Positions 1 through 11,765 are shown, counted from the stretch's first letter. The stretch: DNA of 64,000 nt from Eucalyptus grandis (GCF_016545825.1 NC_052621.1:16728910-16792909), one strand, 5' to 3'. The notes: generated by a model from the letters alone, not told the origin. Translations and numbers: made by a program.

Positions 1-2965
1 AGTAGTATTTTACATTTTCCTCGCATTATTTCTTAAGTCACTTCTGAAATTAAAGGACAATGTTGCACGATCTTGGACAGGTGGACCCACCCATACATGC
101 TTGCAAAGTCCAAGCCATACATGCAAAATTGCCGAGACATTTCTCATTCTTTTGTGGAAATCGGAAAGTGTTCAGAGATCCTATTTAGCATATATGTATT
201 ATGATATATAAAAAAATAAAATAGTTTAGGATGAATATATTATAGTGGGTAAACTTGGGGTTTTTATATGACTTTTTTTCATACTAAAAAAAATGGGGAA
301 GTAATAACTCAATGTACCCTTTCCTTTCGACCCAAAAAAAGAAAAAAAGAAAAAGATCAAGCAGCAATTTCTTGATTTCTCAAAGGGTTTGTTAAGGACC
401 CCTCCAGAAGGACGTGCTTATGGTCTCTAGATCATACGGGGTACATCATAACCCTCTTTCCTTTAAAGCTTCTTGTGACACTAAAGTCCCAAAATGACAA
501 TTAAGGTAGAAGGTTCCAATGCATAACTCATGACAAGAATGAAGTCTCCAAATGCTCACCCCAAAAGCTCCTCCAAATCAAATGAAAAGTAACCAGAAGC
601 CATCATCCATTTGCTGTTCTCAGCCAAAATTTCGAGTTCGAGCAAATTTCAATTTTGTCCACGTGTGTTTTGGGTGTTTGGTATGCGTACGTCGTACCGC
701 CGGCCTCGACAGGCTTCATCTAGAAACCCCAAAATGAGGAGGTAAAAATGACAGGCGATTCTAGTTAATAGATGGAGCCAAATCAAGTGTAGCTTTATTT
801 GATGACCTTATGTGGTCAATGAAGCCGGAGGCATCATTTAACGTCTATTTTATGGGGAAAAAAACACACGTTTTTGGTTGTAGCTTTTTTTACTCGATTA
901 GTCAACAAAAATTACTAAGGAAATCAAAATTCCAGAATATACAAGGCAATTATGTAAAAAGTGCAAAGATAGAAAAGGAAGGGAGGGGGATGAAATTGGC
1001 CTTATTTTTACTCCCCCTTCTTGCAACTACTGTCTATTCCGGGTTCACTATGATAGGAAAACAAATAATTTTTTCTAGACGGATCATCATCTTATTTAGA
1101 GTCACTCGGGATTATAATGTCTTTTGCCCCAATGTAATGCTTGGCTGATTAAATTGACATTAGTAAAAGGGTGAAAATATAGTCCGCAAATGTTCATTCC
1201 ATGTTTTCATTGAGGAGGAGATTTTGTAAGTGTTATTCTTTATATTTATATCTTTTGCCTTTTTATTTTTTAGTATTAGAGTTGATAGGCGATCTTTAAG
1301 ACTAATTCTGTTTTTAAATATCTTTATAAAAGTAGAAAATAAAATCTTGTATTGTTCTTTTTGTGAATTTTCAAACTAAAATTAAAAGTTTGATTTCACA
1401 TTTGGCCAGGCAACAAGAATACTTTAACGATATTATATCCATGTATACAAAAATTACCAAGACTTAGAAGTGATGGTTTGCTTTTTCAAATAAACTTGAA
1501 AATGATGATTATTACTGGCATTCTTCACGCTCGAGTTTTAAGAAATGAATATGTGTAACTTGTTATACTTGATCATTTATTTTAACTAAATAAAAATATA
1601 CGTATTCCCTAATTGTAAATCAATTTACATATTTCATCTAAAATTAAGTTATCTTGCTAATGAGCTTGAATTTCGGTGTAAAGTGCTTGATAAATCACTT
1701 ATTGGCTAAATGAAAAAAGAAACTATCTTTAATTAATTATTGTGGTCAATCTAACTAACAAAATAATGCATTTTATTTTTGAAATTAGACAAACGCAATA
1801 TTACCCTTAATGGCCTCGTAATTGATGAACATCTCACTTGATATACCCTTAATATAGGTGGCAGGTAGGATTCTAAAAACTTTCCGATTTCCACGAAGAA
1901 TGTAAATGTTGCAACAATTTTGCATGAATGGCTTGGACATTGCAAGCATGTATAGGCGGGTCCACTTGTCTTAAATTCCTGCAATATTTTCCTTTAATTT
2001 TAGATGCAATTTAAAAACAATGTTAAGAAAATGTGAAATACTACCGTTACTGCTGTTGTTGCTGCTAATAATAGTAGTAGTAGTAGTAATAATGATGATG
2101 ATGATGATAATATACTCGTTTGGGATAAAATATTTCTATATATAGTAAAGACTTAATTTCTCTAAGTTCTAAAATAAATTAATTGCACGGTTAGTATTTT
2201 TTTTTTGGTGAGAAAACAAAACGGCAACACGGTTAAGTATTTTTTTTTTTGATACCCAGTGAACTGTTTACAGCCTAGCACCTGGCGACGAAATGGGAGC
2301 CGGCTACGAAGACAGACCCACCACCACGACACCGCACTTAAGACCACTAATGAATGCGCAGTATGCGAACCTAGGGGTTCGAACTCTTGCCCTACCGTAA
2401 AGAGGGTCTAAGTGCATACCAACGTAGCTATCGAATGGGGTGGTAACACGGTTTAGTATTTGATATTCACTATTTTGAAGATTTCCAAATATTTTTGTAA
2501 TAAAATAAAAGTCAAAGAGATAATCTCGTAAAATTTAAAGAGAGTAAAAACGAATGAATTGTACCCTTCAAGATTACATAAATGGACCAATTGTAAACTA
2601 TGTTAGTTGATATTTCAATATTTTCAAAACTTTCAAGTAATCTGTGAAGACGGTGGACAAAGTTTTATCGTAACCAAGTACATTATTGAATTTTTTTTTT
2701 AATATCATGGTTATGATAGTGCACAAAGGATTTCCCATTTATGGTATAAGTAAAAACTTTATTTTTATTTACAATATGTAAATTTCCAACATTTGATTAC
2801 ATGGTGTCAATATTTTAATTTTGGACCAATTTCCACGTCTAAAATTCGTAGTCAATTCCTCATGAATTTCTTTTCTTGGATATCATTAGATTTGTTTCTT
2901 CAACTACTACAAATATGCAAAACAGATGGTGACACAACAAATTTATGCTCAATCGCTTGTTGACA
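1..2965. mobile_element. Long-TIR (foldback/MULE-like) non-autonomous element, copy A, left arm cut by window start
   Basis: Positions 1 to about 215 read as an inverted copy of about 1,835 to 2,040: the stretch around 'gtggacccacc..atacatgcttgcaa' on one side appears reverse-complemented on the other. The right arm continues to about 2,960. The complete left arm can be seen in the duplicate copy (26,570-27,460), which is inverted relative to 1,835-2,960 here. The arms are therefore about 0.9 kb around a 1.6 kb core. The core has only short unconvincing ORFs and no recognisable transposase, so the element looks non-autonomous. Long inverted arms suggest a foldback or Mutator-like element. Exact termini and target duplication could not be fixed because the left end lies outside the window. 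GTA/ATG triplet runs lie at about 2,068-2,110. Confidence 0.6.
2226..2459 (-). mobile_element. tRNA-derived SINE with target-site duplications
   Basis: Read on the minus strand, a body of about 200 bp starts near 2,444. It carries an RNA polymerase III A-box-like motif 'tagctacgttgg' (2,419-2,430) and a B-box-like motif 'gagttcgaaccc' (2,375-2,386), then ends in an A-tail (T-run 2,240-2,250 on the plus strand). It is flanked by near-identical 15-bp direct repeats, 'aacacggttaagtat' (2,226-2,240) and 'aacacggtttagtat' (2,445-2,459). The corresponding site in copy B (about 29,492-29,505) has one copy and no insert. This is the expected structure of a plant tRNA-related SINE. The family cannot be named. 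A second short T-run with similar flank at 2,195-2,225 may be a truncated earlier insertion. Confidence 0.8.
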
Positions 2966-3239
2966 CATAAATTTTGTCAACGTTTTATGTATATATTTAT
3001 TTTATAAAATATAAAAATTATATAAATAAAGGATAAAAATAAGAAGCCAAAAAAAAACTGAAAATGGACCAAAATGAAAAGGAAAAAAAAATGAAGGAAA
3101 GTGATATATAAAAAAATGATGATGAAAATGAAAAAAAAATCGAGCAGGCCGGTGTGTCAAGCCCATTTTTTAATTCCTTGGGCGCATCTTTTTTTTCCCT
3201 TTGGCCCATCTCTGTATTTCTTTTTCAGCCCATCTCTTT

Positions 3240-3720
3240 TGCAGTGTCTTGGCAGGGCAGCTCAGGCCCGTCTCCACCTGCCCGACAATAATTTTGTTGG
3301 AATTGTAAACGGGTTCGGGTACGGATTGGGAGAGGCCCACTTCTTCGAGGCCCGTCGTCCAATATTAAGCCGAGCGGCGAAGGAGAGAAAAAGAAGAGAG
3401 CACGGAACGAGAGTTTCTTTCTGCTGTTATTCTCAAGGAAAGTGGAGGCACATGTGCAGGTATTTTGATCTGAATGTATGCACTCGTATATAGCGCAAAG
3501 GAAATAGGTTCATCATTTTGTCGGTGTTTACAAGAACAGGAGAAAATCCTAATAATTCCTCTCTCCAAGAGGACGTTGAAGACGACATTAACGTTGGAGA
3601 GGATGACCTGACGGATGATGTGCTGGATGTCGACGAGAACTACTGCAGAGGTGATGAAATATCCAAGGCTGAAGCAGGTCTTACCACTCCACAACCCGAT
3701 AATACTAGTAATTGGTAATA
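3240..3720 (+). other. Unidentified conserved ORF-bearing block, copy A
   Basis: This GC-richer block is well conserved in copy B (29,870-30,310). It contains a possible 5' splice site, 'gcag|gtatttt', near 3,460. A 66-residue frame follows (3,518-3,718), rich in Asp and Glu (for example DVEDDINVGEDDLTDD). Copy B lacks one base in the run before 'aagaggacg', so this frame is not conserved there. It may be the first exons of a degraded gene or of a non-coding transcript. I do not recognise the product. Confidence 0.3.
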
Positions 3721-4407
3721 CCCAATTTTCCATCCTTACATGAAGGTAAATTCCTACCTTTGCTGTTGTCTGCAAATTAGGTATTACCAATGAGATTGTT
3801 AGGTGCAGAGGGCTTTCTTTTTTTAATGTGTATGCTTTGTTGTCCTTATCAGTCTGATGGCTCTTGCATTGTAAGATGAAAGCGCCTCTTAGCATATGAG
3901 CGACAGTATCTATTGCTATGATATGTTAATTATTTAGAGGTACCACATTCAGTTGCTCATCTAGCATTCGCTGTTCTCAAGACCGATTCTGTATTAATGT
4001 CTTTTTTCAACTTCTTGCTCCTTGAGCATAGTTTTGTTGTATTTTTAATTTTGTCATGCTCGATGGGATTTTATATGTGGAAAAGATACATAATTTTTTT
4101 GAAGAAAGAAAAGAAAAATATATATTTTTTGAAAAATTATAAAAAAATTGAAAATTATTAATTGGATTTGTACTGCTCGGAAGTTTTTAAGTAATATAAT
4201 CTTTTTAAAAAAACATAAGAATAAGTTTTCCTAAATTTGGTTAAATATGAAAATATTTTATTAATATGAGGGGGGTCGGGTATGGGTGGAAAAATTTACA
4301 TTAAACATAAATTGATCATAAATGGGTTAATGGGTCAATTTGGGTTGGACCATTAATGACCCGACCCAAACCCGACCCGACCCGACCCAACCCACCCGTT
4401 TAACAGC
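3708..4407. repeat. 700-bp block present in copy A and replaced by about 80 bp in copy B
   Basis: Copy A and copy B diverge at 'aatactagt' and rejoin at 'ttatttagctacttc'. The A-specific block opens with a 17/18-bp inverted pair, 'attggtaatacccaattt' (3,711-3,728) and 'aaattaggtattaccaat' (3,774-3,791). It ends with a run of 'gacccgacccaa' motifs (about 4,355-4,400), a simple-repeat type also seen at 16,141-16,327. There is no coding potential. It could be a MITE-like insertion in A or a deletion in B. Confidence 0.5.
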
Positions 4408-5000
4408 TCTATTATTTAGCTACTTCTTTCGTAGGGAGTGTTTGTATAGTTGCTCTATTTTGCTTTTTAGTTTCCCATAGATATGAATTTTGTTTGCCTA
4501 TTCCATGTGAGATTAAGATCGAGTATTGGTGTGATATCGAAGTGCTACATACATAATTTTCCAAAGCCGTCTTTTTGCCTCAATGTTAACAGCACCATAC
4601 TCTTGATATTGGGGTTAAATCTATTAGCGCCTGACAATGAAGCTTACATGAAGAACATGCTTCCTCCGGCTATTGTTATGAAAACTGAAAAGTATCACTG
4701 AGAAGATCCGATAGACTCCCCATCTCTCTCCCGAATGGTTTATGTATGTAAAATCAAACATGGACGAGGGTGGTTTTGTCGCGGGCGTAGTTCATGATTG
4801 TAAAATGACCGACGAGGGTTGAATCTCTCGTGCCGTATGGCGAGCCTCCGGCAACGAGTCGCGAGGCCGTCGCCGGAGTGAGGGCGTCGAGCCTGTGAGA
4901 AGGACGCAGGCGGTGCCGGAGGCCGAGGAGCGTAAGGTGAGCTGCCCACGTAAGAGGATGAGGGCGGTTTCGTCGTGGGCGTAGTTCAAGGTTGTACGAT
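4408..5000. other. Duplicated unidentified block with short ORFs, copy A
   Basis: The block matches 30,384-31,085 in copy B. It includes a plus-strand frame at 4,483-4,701 and a GC-rich minus-strand frame at 4,740-4,990 that is Arg/Ser/Ala-rich, as transit peptides often are. Neither frame is preserved without shifts in copy B and I recognise no family. Treat as a non-coding or decayed gene end. Confidence 0.3.
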
Positions 5001-5710
5001 CTTACCCTGCAAAATAGACCAGCAAATCGATTAGGAATTCTTTTTTTTTTTTACCATGACAAAGAACAAAAACATCAAGAGCTCTTCCACAGAGGAGATG
5101 CCCTCTCGATCCGACCATCCTTTCCGAGGAGCGGTCCTCTGCCCCGAAGAAGAAACTCAAGATCCAAATAAATTGCTCTCCATTGGGGCCACCTCGGCCC
5201 ACTTCCGGTCCAATTTTCGGTCCAATCCAAAGGCCTCCTAATTGGTATCAATGGGGTAGTGGGCTAGGACAGACATGGGCCCAATATCCATCGTAAGAGT
5301 CACACACAACTGGTCGTGACCCTGGACTTATGTCGGGTCAAGGGATCTAATCCCTACCCGGCATTCCAACCCTGACATGCCGATGTTCTTCCGGTTGGTG
5401 GCAGCCGACCCGAGCCCAGGACCCTCTACACATCGCCGGTGGACGGCCCTGAATTGCGTCTCATCAGCATCCAACTCATTGGACGAGAAAGCTACTCCTC
5501 GTGGGCTTGAGATTTCCGGCGTGCTCTAGTGACGAAAGACAAGGACGGCTTCCTCGACGGAGCTGTCCCATTCCTCGATCGACGAGCCTTCGGGCGACAC
5601 TGCGGAAGTGCAACTAGTTGGTTCGCACTTGATCAGCCAACACACTCGCTCCCGATGTCGCGACCGGATTACCACCTACCAAGACTCCAAACAAATCCCG
5701 GAGAACATCA
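5001..5710 (+). other. Unassigned GC-rich stretch at the 5' side of the copia element
   Basis: Homology to copy B stops near 5,000. The following 0.7 kb is GC-rich and runs into the copia gag. A short frame begins at 5,056, but no 5' LTR matching 9,923-10,113 and no clear tRNA-Met primer site was found ('attggtatcaatgggg' near 5,242 is the closest). It is either the degraded 5' part of the element or captured sequence. Confidence 0.3.
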
Positions 5711-8700
5711 GTGGGAGATGTATGGCCGCTTGATTGTGCACGGCTCTTTAGCATCACCTGGGTTGACCGAGTTGAAGCAAGGGAACCTCTCGGTTACCGC
5801 TGCTTCAACCGTCTCTCATCTCTGTGGAATGAGTTGGAATCAGCCGAAGAGCACCTACAGGGACCTGAGGAAACTTTGAGACAATACAAAGAGATTCGAG
5901 AACGAGAAAAGGCCACACGGTTCTTACTCATTCTCAACGAGGATTATTCGGCAATCCGATCTCAAATCCCGCGATGGAAACTCCGCCGCCGCTCGGATGC
6001 ATCTACCAGTCACCGCCAGAGGAAAGCCGCGCGCGGACATGCTCGAGTGGGAGAAGGCATTGGTCTTGGTCTTGCAGCTTTTCCATTCGGCATGGGTTCA
6101 CGAGAGGTGGCGGTCGGAGGTAGCGAAGCAAATCGACCCGGGATACCCAAAAGTGGGCAGGCGGCAAAGAAGAAGAAGGGTCGACCGAAATCCTACTGCA
6201 TTTCGAACGGACGGCTGGGATTCACACGGACGAACGGACGGCTAGGATTCACGCGGACAATCTAACGGCTTGGATTCACGCGGCGTCTTGGATGGTTCAG
6301 ATCAATGCAAGACAATTGACGGTGCAAATCGACGCGCTGCAACAAAGGGCTACAGATCATCCATCAGTCCGGATCGATCCGAGGGCGATCCTACGACTCA
6401 CGTGGCACCACATCAGGAAAGGCTAGTGGGCAAAATATTAAATTCAAAAATAAATATTGTGAATATTGCAAACGCCCACATCATACTATTGATGCATGTT
6501 GGAAATTGCATGGAAAGCCTATTGATAAAGATAGAAAAGAAAAAGAATCGCAGCCTTATCGTGTTTTGACACAAAGGAATGATGGGGTACAACAAACAAT
6601 TACTCAAGATCGAAGACGTAATATCCTACAGATTCTAAATCAATTGCAGATGAGTGACAAAAGTGCAGGATTCTCAAGTACTTTTCTTCACAAGGAGAAT
6701 AATTCTTTTTCTATGAATGCATGGATAATCGATACAAGAGCTAGTGATCACATAATTTGTCATGAGCACCTTTTTTCCCATGTCGATAGAAAATCAAAAT
6801 TTCCTATATCAGTACGTCTTCCAAATGGAAATGTCACTCAAGTTACCAAGACCGGCATTGTTCATCTTGGGCCCCATTTTGTCCTCAGAAATGTCTTTTA
6901 CGTTCCTGAATTTGAATTCAACCTACTCTCTGTCTCAAAAGTTTGCATAGATAGTTCCTATCATGCAATATTCAGTTTCGACAATTGTTTCTTTCAGGAC
7001 TGTTCACTGGCAAGCTGATGGGCTTGGGTAGTATTGCAGATGGACTATACTACTGGATTGATTCTCCAAGAGATGTAGAATTACTAAATAAAGACATCTC
7101 TTGTAATGCTATTAGTCGAAATAAAAATCTTCTTTTTCATCAAAGATTGGGTCATAGTGCATGTTTTCCTCATTCTCAATGTCCCATATGTCCCTTGGCC
7201 AAACAATCTCGAGCATCCTTTCCAAAGAGTACGTCTCGAGTGGACCGGAAATTTTCTTTATTTCATATGGACATCCGGGACCTTATCACACCTCTCTCAT
7301 CATGATGGCTCCCGTTTTTCCTAACGATTGTAGATGATTATACGAGGGGCACTTGGGTATATCTTATGCAATCAAAGAGTCAAACATTTACTCATCTTTC
7401 GAACTTTGTTTCCTGGTTAAAAATCAATTCAATCAACTGCAAGCAACGAATTCGTAGGGATAATGGGCGTGAATTTTTCACTTCTGATTGCACAAAATTC
7501 CTATCTTCAAGGGATACTTCATGAGAGTTCTTGTACTTACACACCACAACAAAATGGAATTGTAGAGCGTAAGCACAGGCATCTCTTAGAAGTAGCACGT
7601 GCATTAAAATATCAAGCCTCTATTCCTAAAGGTTTTTGGGGAGATTGTGTGGTCACTGCTGCCTATTTGATTAATCGCATGCCAACTCGTATTCTGGATG
7701 GGAAAACTCCTTTTGAATTGCTTTATAATAGGCAGCTTCGCAATGATCATCTTCGAGTATTTGGTTGTCTGTGTTATGCGACAAATGTCGGCTCTTTGGA
7801 TAAGATGGCCCCTCGTGCCACACAATGCATATTCATGGGATATCCATCTCTTCAGAAAGGTTATCGAGTTATGGAGATTCCTACTGGACATTTCTTTGTC
7901 AGCAGGGATGTTATATTTCACGAGGACATCTTTCCTTTTAAGGATATGATTTCTTCGTCCTCTACATCATCATCTCCCAATCATAGGCCTTTTCTATCTG
8001 AAGAAGATTTATCTATGGCTTCTCAATATCTGTTCGTTGCTCTGGAACCATCCATTCTTGTTCCAAGGAATACCACTTTTTCTGGAGAAGACTTATCTTC
8101 AGAGTTCTCTGAGGATCCTCCTTCTGCCTCGGCTCCATCGGAGACTACTTTTGAATCTTTCTTAGCACCTGAACCAATAGTGGCTGAGCAGCCTCGACGT
8201 ACTAGACGGCAAACTCGTCCACCAACGTGGACTAAGGACTACATTTGTTATTTATCACGTTCTCCAGGTACGAAGTATCCTGTCTCTTCATATGTGTCTT
8301 TTAATAGACTATCATCGGAACATATGTGCTGCGTCAGCCGGCTCTCGGAAGAAAATGAACCTTCTTCTTTCCATGAAGCATCTTGTGATCCAAGATGGCA
8401 ACACGCCATGGAATCAGAACTTCTGCCTTGATTGAAAATCATACTTGGGACATTGTTCCACTTCCTCTACATTGGAAGCCCATCGGATGTAAATAGGTTT
8501 ATAAAATCAAGTTTAGGGCAGATGGTTCAGTTGAAAGATATAAAGCTCGGCTAGTGGCTAAATGATTCACTCAGAGAGAAGGCTTCAATTATCATGAAAA
8601 TTTTTCACCTGTTACCAAAGAGGTCACTGTTCGTTCATTCTTATCCGTTGCAGCCATTATAAATTGGTCTTTACATCGGATGGATGTTAACAATGCCTTC

Positions 8701-9915
8701 CTTCACGGTGATCTCGATGAAGAGATCTATATGGAGCTTCCACAGGATTACGCAGATAGGGGAGTCTCGGTATGTCGTCTACGCAAATCCCTGTACGGAC
8801 TGGGGCGTACATCTAGACAATGGTATGCCGGTTCACTACTGCATTGACTAATGTGGGATTTCGGCATTCTAAGCATGATTATGCCCTGTTTACATGGAGT
8901 AAAGGTAATTCATTCATCTATCTCGATATATGTTGATGATATACTTGTTATGGGAAACAATAACTCTCATGTTACAAGTTTTAAAAAGTATTTGCATTCT
9001 ACTTTCCATATCAAGGATTTGGGACCGCCCAAATATTTTCTTGGAATTGAAATTGCTCGGTCCGACAAAGGTATTAATCTTAGTCGAGGAAATTCATCCT
9101 TGAAATTGTTTCCGAAGCTGGATTGTCCGGATGCAAACCAGAATCGTACCAGCTGAAAGCAGAATCCAAATTGACTACTCATGAATATGATATGAATTCT
9201 TCTTCATCTATTGAGGACCCACTCTCAAAGATCTATCAAGATATCAGACTTGTTGGTAAACTGATATATCTTACTATGACAAGACCGGATATATGTTATG
9301 TAGTGTAGATACTCAGTCAATTCATGCATAGTCCAAAACAATATCATATGAATGTAGCCCTAAAGGTTGTGAAATACTTGAAGGGATGTCCACGACTTGG
9401 AATTTTCTTATCCCGTGACTGCAACATGAAGATGACAGCATTCTGTGATACGGATTATGCTACTTGTCTAATGACCAGAAGATCAATTATTGGTTTTTGC
9501 ATCAAGTTGGGCAAGTCACTAATCTCATGGAAGACAAAGAAGCAATCGACTGTCTCTTTATCATCGACTGAATCAGAGTATCGAGCAATGGCAAAGACAA
9601 CTTGCGAAGTGGTTTGGATTCGAGGATTACTTTCAGATCTTGGGTTAAAGGTGAGTGGACCAACTGAATTATTTTGTGACAACGATGCTGCACTCAAATT
9701 GGCAGCAAATCCAGTTTTTTCAAGAAATGACAAAACATATAGAGGTTGATTGTAACTTCACACGAGATAAGATCAAAGAAGGAATCCTCGTAGCAAAGGG
9801 CATTGGAATGATGGATCAACCTGCAGACATCTTCACTAAGCCATTGTGTCAGAGACAACATAGTTATCTTCTAAGCAAGCTGGGTGTCCTCGATATATAT
9901 AGGCCATCGGCTTGA
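5711..9915 (+). pseudogene. Ty1-copia retrotransposon gag-pol, degenerate
   Basis: Domains appear in copia order across several frames. First comes a gag segment with 'FNRLSSLWNELESAEEHL' (about 5,800-5,860), then a CCHC knuckle C-x2-C-x4-H-x4-C near 6,460-6,505. The protease motif reads DTRASDH (6,731-6,751), where D-[ST]-G-A-S is expected. GAG-pre-integrase follows with LFHQRLGH and CPICPLAKQSR, then integrase with RRDNGREF and [14 protein letters not shown]. Reverse transcriptase carries YVDDILV (8,929-8,949) and RNase H carries SSTESEYRAMA (about 9,565). The order PR-INT-RT-RH defines Ty1-copia rather than Ty3-gypsy. Frameshifts lie near 5,860, 7,015, 7,310 and 7,500, with stops near 8,432, 8,494, 8,563 and 8,845. 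The element cannot encode its own proteins. It lies between blocks that are much closer together in copy B. Confidence 0.9.
6205..6283 (+). repeat. 27-bp minisatellite, three units, inside the copia gag
   Basis: Two adjacent 27-bp units (6,205-6,231 and 6,232-6,258) share 'gaacggacggct.ggattc'. A third, more diverged unit runs 6,259-6,283. In one frame each encodes NGRLGFTRT. The expansion sits between the gag core and the zinc knuckle. Confidence 0.8.
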
Positions 9916-9922
9916 GGGGGAG

Positions 9923-10113
9923 TGTTGGAGATTGTGATATATTTTGTTTGTAGATTGATTGATTTAGTGAATAGGAAGTTTTAGTAAATAGGAAATTTAC
10001 ATATATTGTTTCCTTTATTCTCTTCCATTCTTGCACTATAAATGTACTATGTGCTTGTATACAAATCAATGAATACAAAAGAAAATTTTCTCCCGTTTCT
10101 TCATTTTCTGTCA
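9923..10113 (+). repeat. 3' LTR of the copia element
   Basis: A polypurine tract 'gaggggga' (9,914-9,921) directly precedes 'tgttggagattg' and follows the RNase H stop codon, as expected at a 3' LTR. The repeat ends '...tttctgtca' at 10,113, giving about 191 bp with TG...CA ends. The next bases, 'tgtccattcgatg', are the copy B sequence again at 31,845. A TATA-like 'ctataaatgtac' lies near 10,035. No 5' partner was found, so the upstream end is deleted or rearranged. Confidence 0.8.
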
Positions 10114-11099
10114 TGTCCATTCGATGTTTGGATTAAACAGACTTGACACTCCCTTTACTCCTTCCCACGCCGTTGGGTTCCTGCAAAACTCGGGCACGTG
10201 AGGGCGTGCTCCTATCGAAAATGAGGTCGCTTTGCGCGGAAGCAACGCAGTAGGAGAACACACTTCACCTTTCTTCGCGTGAAATGAACAAAGGGCTGCG
10301 TGTTAAGACAGATAGCTGCAAAATCTAAACTAGCTCGTAGAGTCAACGCTAGAGTCAACGCACGCTCCTACTTGTCTTATCTGGTTGTCTACATTTGGTA
10401 CGACCAATGGCGAAAGCAGAGGCCTCAAGAGTGGCTTCTCACTAAAATGACCCTTTTTATCCTTGCATTGATCTCTTGAAAATTTCCCTTTCTTTTCTTG
10501 TGTAGCCTTTTCTTTTTCCTTCCGACATTAAAATTTTGAAAATGTCAAATCTGAAAAGTCCAAATTAACGGGTAGGTGAATATGAGGCTCGAGCTTAGGA
10601 TCGAATGATTGTAGATGCCTAATAAAACAATCATACCATGAGGCATGTTATTTTTGTTTTTTCATTTTCTTTTTTTTGCATACCACGATTAAAACCAAGA
10701 TTTGGTAGTTTAATGGCAAATCTTGTTGTGCCTTCTATTACCACAAATGAGATGAGTGCCGATTGAACTCCCAAGGTGCTACTTATATTTAGTTTAATGG
10801 CAAACCTTCATTCTCTTGCCCTCTCCTACCATCATCATTTTTGCACGTTATTGGTTTTGATTTTCAAAAAAAATGTTGGGATAGCAAATTTTAAAAATCA
10901 AACCTAATACACGCAATATACGTCAATACACGTGCAATAGACGCAATATACGTGCAATATATTTTCTCTAAGAAAATGATGAGGAAGATGTATTTGGAGC
11001 AGTCAATAAAATGGGATGGAAAAGGGCGAGAGAGATGCCGTAATCGAATGCTTGAATAGATAGACCCACCTTATGCAAAATCTAAATCGAAGGTCTATG
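10114..11099. other. Duplicated non-coding block, copy A
   Basis: The block matches 31,845-32,824. It contains the segment 'ggatcgaatgattgtagatg' (about 10,600), which occurs twice in copy B (31,193 and 32,334). No gene was recognised. Confidence 0.6.
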
Positions 11100-11765
11100 T
11101 TGGAAAAGTTGTTGTATCTATACTTCTCAAAAAAGCGAGGGGCGAAGAGTATCATGGTGTCTATGACGGATGCATTGAGTTGGGTCGAAGATGTCCTGCC
11201 ATGCACTGATGTTCTGGTTGGTGTTCATAAAGTCATCGTCGTAGTCCTCGGGTATGCCAACATCCTTTTTGATTTGGGCAAGCCTACTCCTCAAATTTGG
11301 AGGTCTTGGTGAGGATGGGTTAGGCGAGGCCTAGGTAGCCCCTCATGATGAGCCACTCAAGCAATTCTAGCATGGGAGAAATATGAAAGCAAGCACAAGT
11401 ACAATCGAGAGGATTGCTTCTGCAATAAGCATCCAACACCATGCATGGTTGAGGTGGAGATTGGAGATAATATAATTGGATAGATTGCCGAATAAGGTGC
11501 CAATGTTGATACACACCTAAACCATGTAAACAAAAATGAAAAAGATGCCACAAAATTGGGAAAAAACGAAAATAAATGACTACCTCAGGTATATAGATCA
11601 AGATGTCATGGGAGAAGGCAACGGAGATGTTGGTGGCATAGATTGGGGCAATCGTAAGGGCAAAGCTGGTGCCAAGGTTGGCCATGGAGCGGTTGATTGG
11701 AAGACGACATAACTTGCGGCGAAGCCCATAATGAAGGACCCGACAAAAAATATGGCACCTAGGTC
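11100..11765 (-). pseudogene. Polyol/monosaccharide transporter (PLT-like, MFS sugar porter) pseudogene, copy A
   Basis: Read on the minus strand, pieces follow the order of plant polyol transporters: GAIFFVGSFIMGFA (a membrane segment, about 11,750-11,710), then TSFALTIAPIYATNISVA (compare the family's 'GVGYALMIAPVYTAE'). NIGTLFGNLSNYIISNL and CWMLIAEAILSIVLVLAFIF follow (membrane segments), then ELLEWLIMRG, where the family has 'ESPRWLVMKG'. Last is a diverged piece with DTMILFAPRFFEKYRYN (family 'DAVVLYSPRIFEKAGI'). At least three frame changes separate these pieces, and the N- and C-terminal thirds are absent. The upstream edge 'ctag|gtgcc' resembles an acceptor, so this may have been an intron-containing genomic copy. 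It is a dead fragment with no function expected. Confidence 0.75.

Noticed and set aside
2375..2430. tRNA gene
   Set aside because: A and B boxes are present but there is no cloverleaf; with the A-tail and TSDs this is a SINE head.
3365..3895. 176-residue minus-strand ORF
   Set aside because: It lies opposite the conserved plus-strand block, contains no known motif, and is shortened by small changes in copy B, so it looks like a chance frame.
10998..11312. Plus-strand ORF (79 residues, conserved in copy B)
   Set aside because: The conservation reflects the segmental duplication; the minus strand carries the recognisable transporter pieces, so the plus-strand frame is a shadow.
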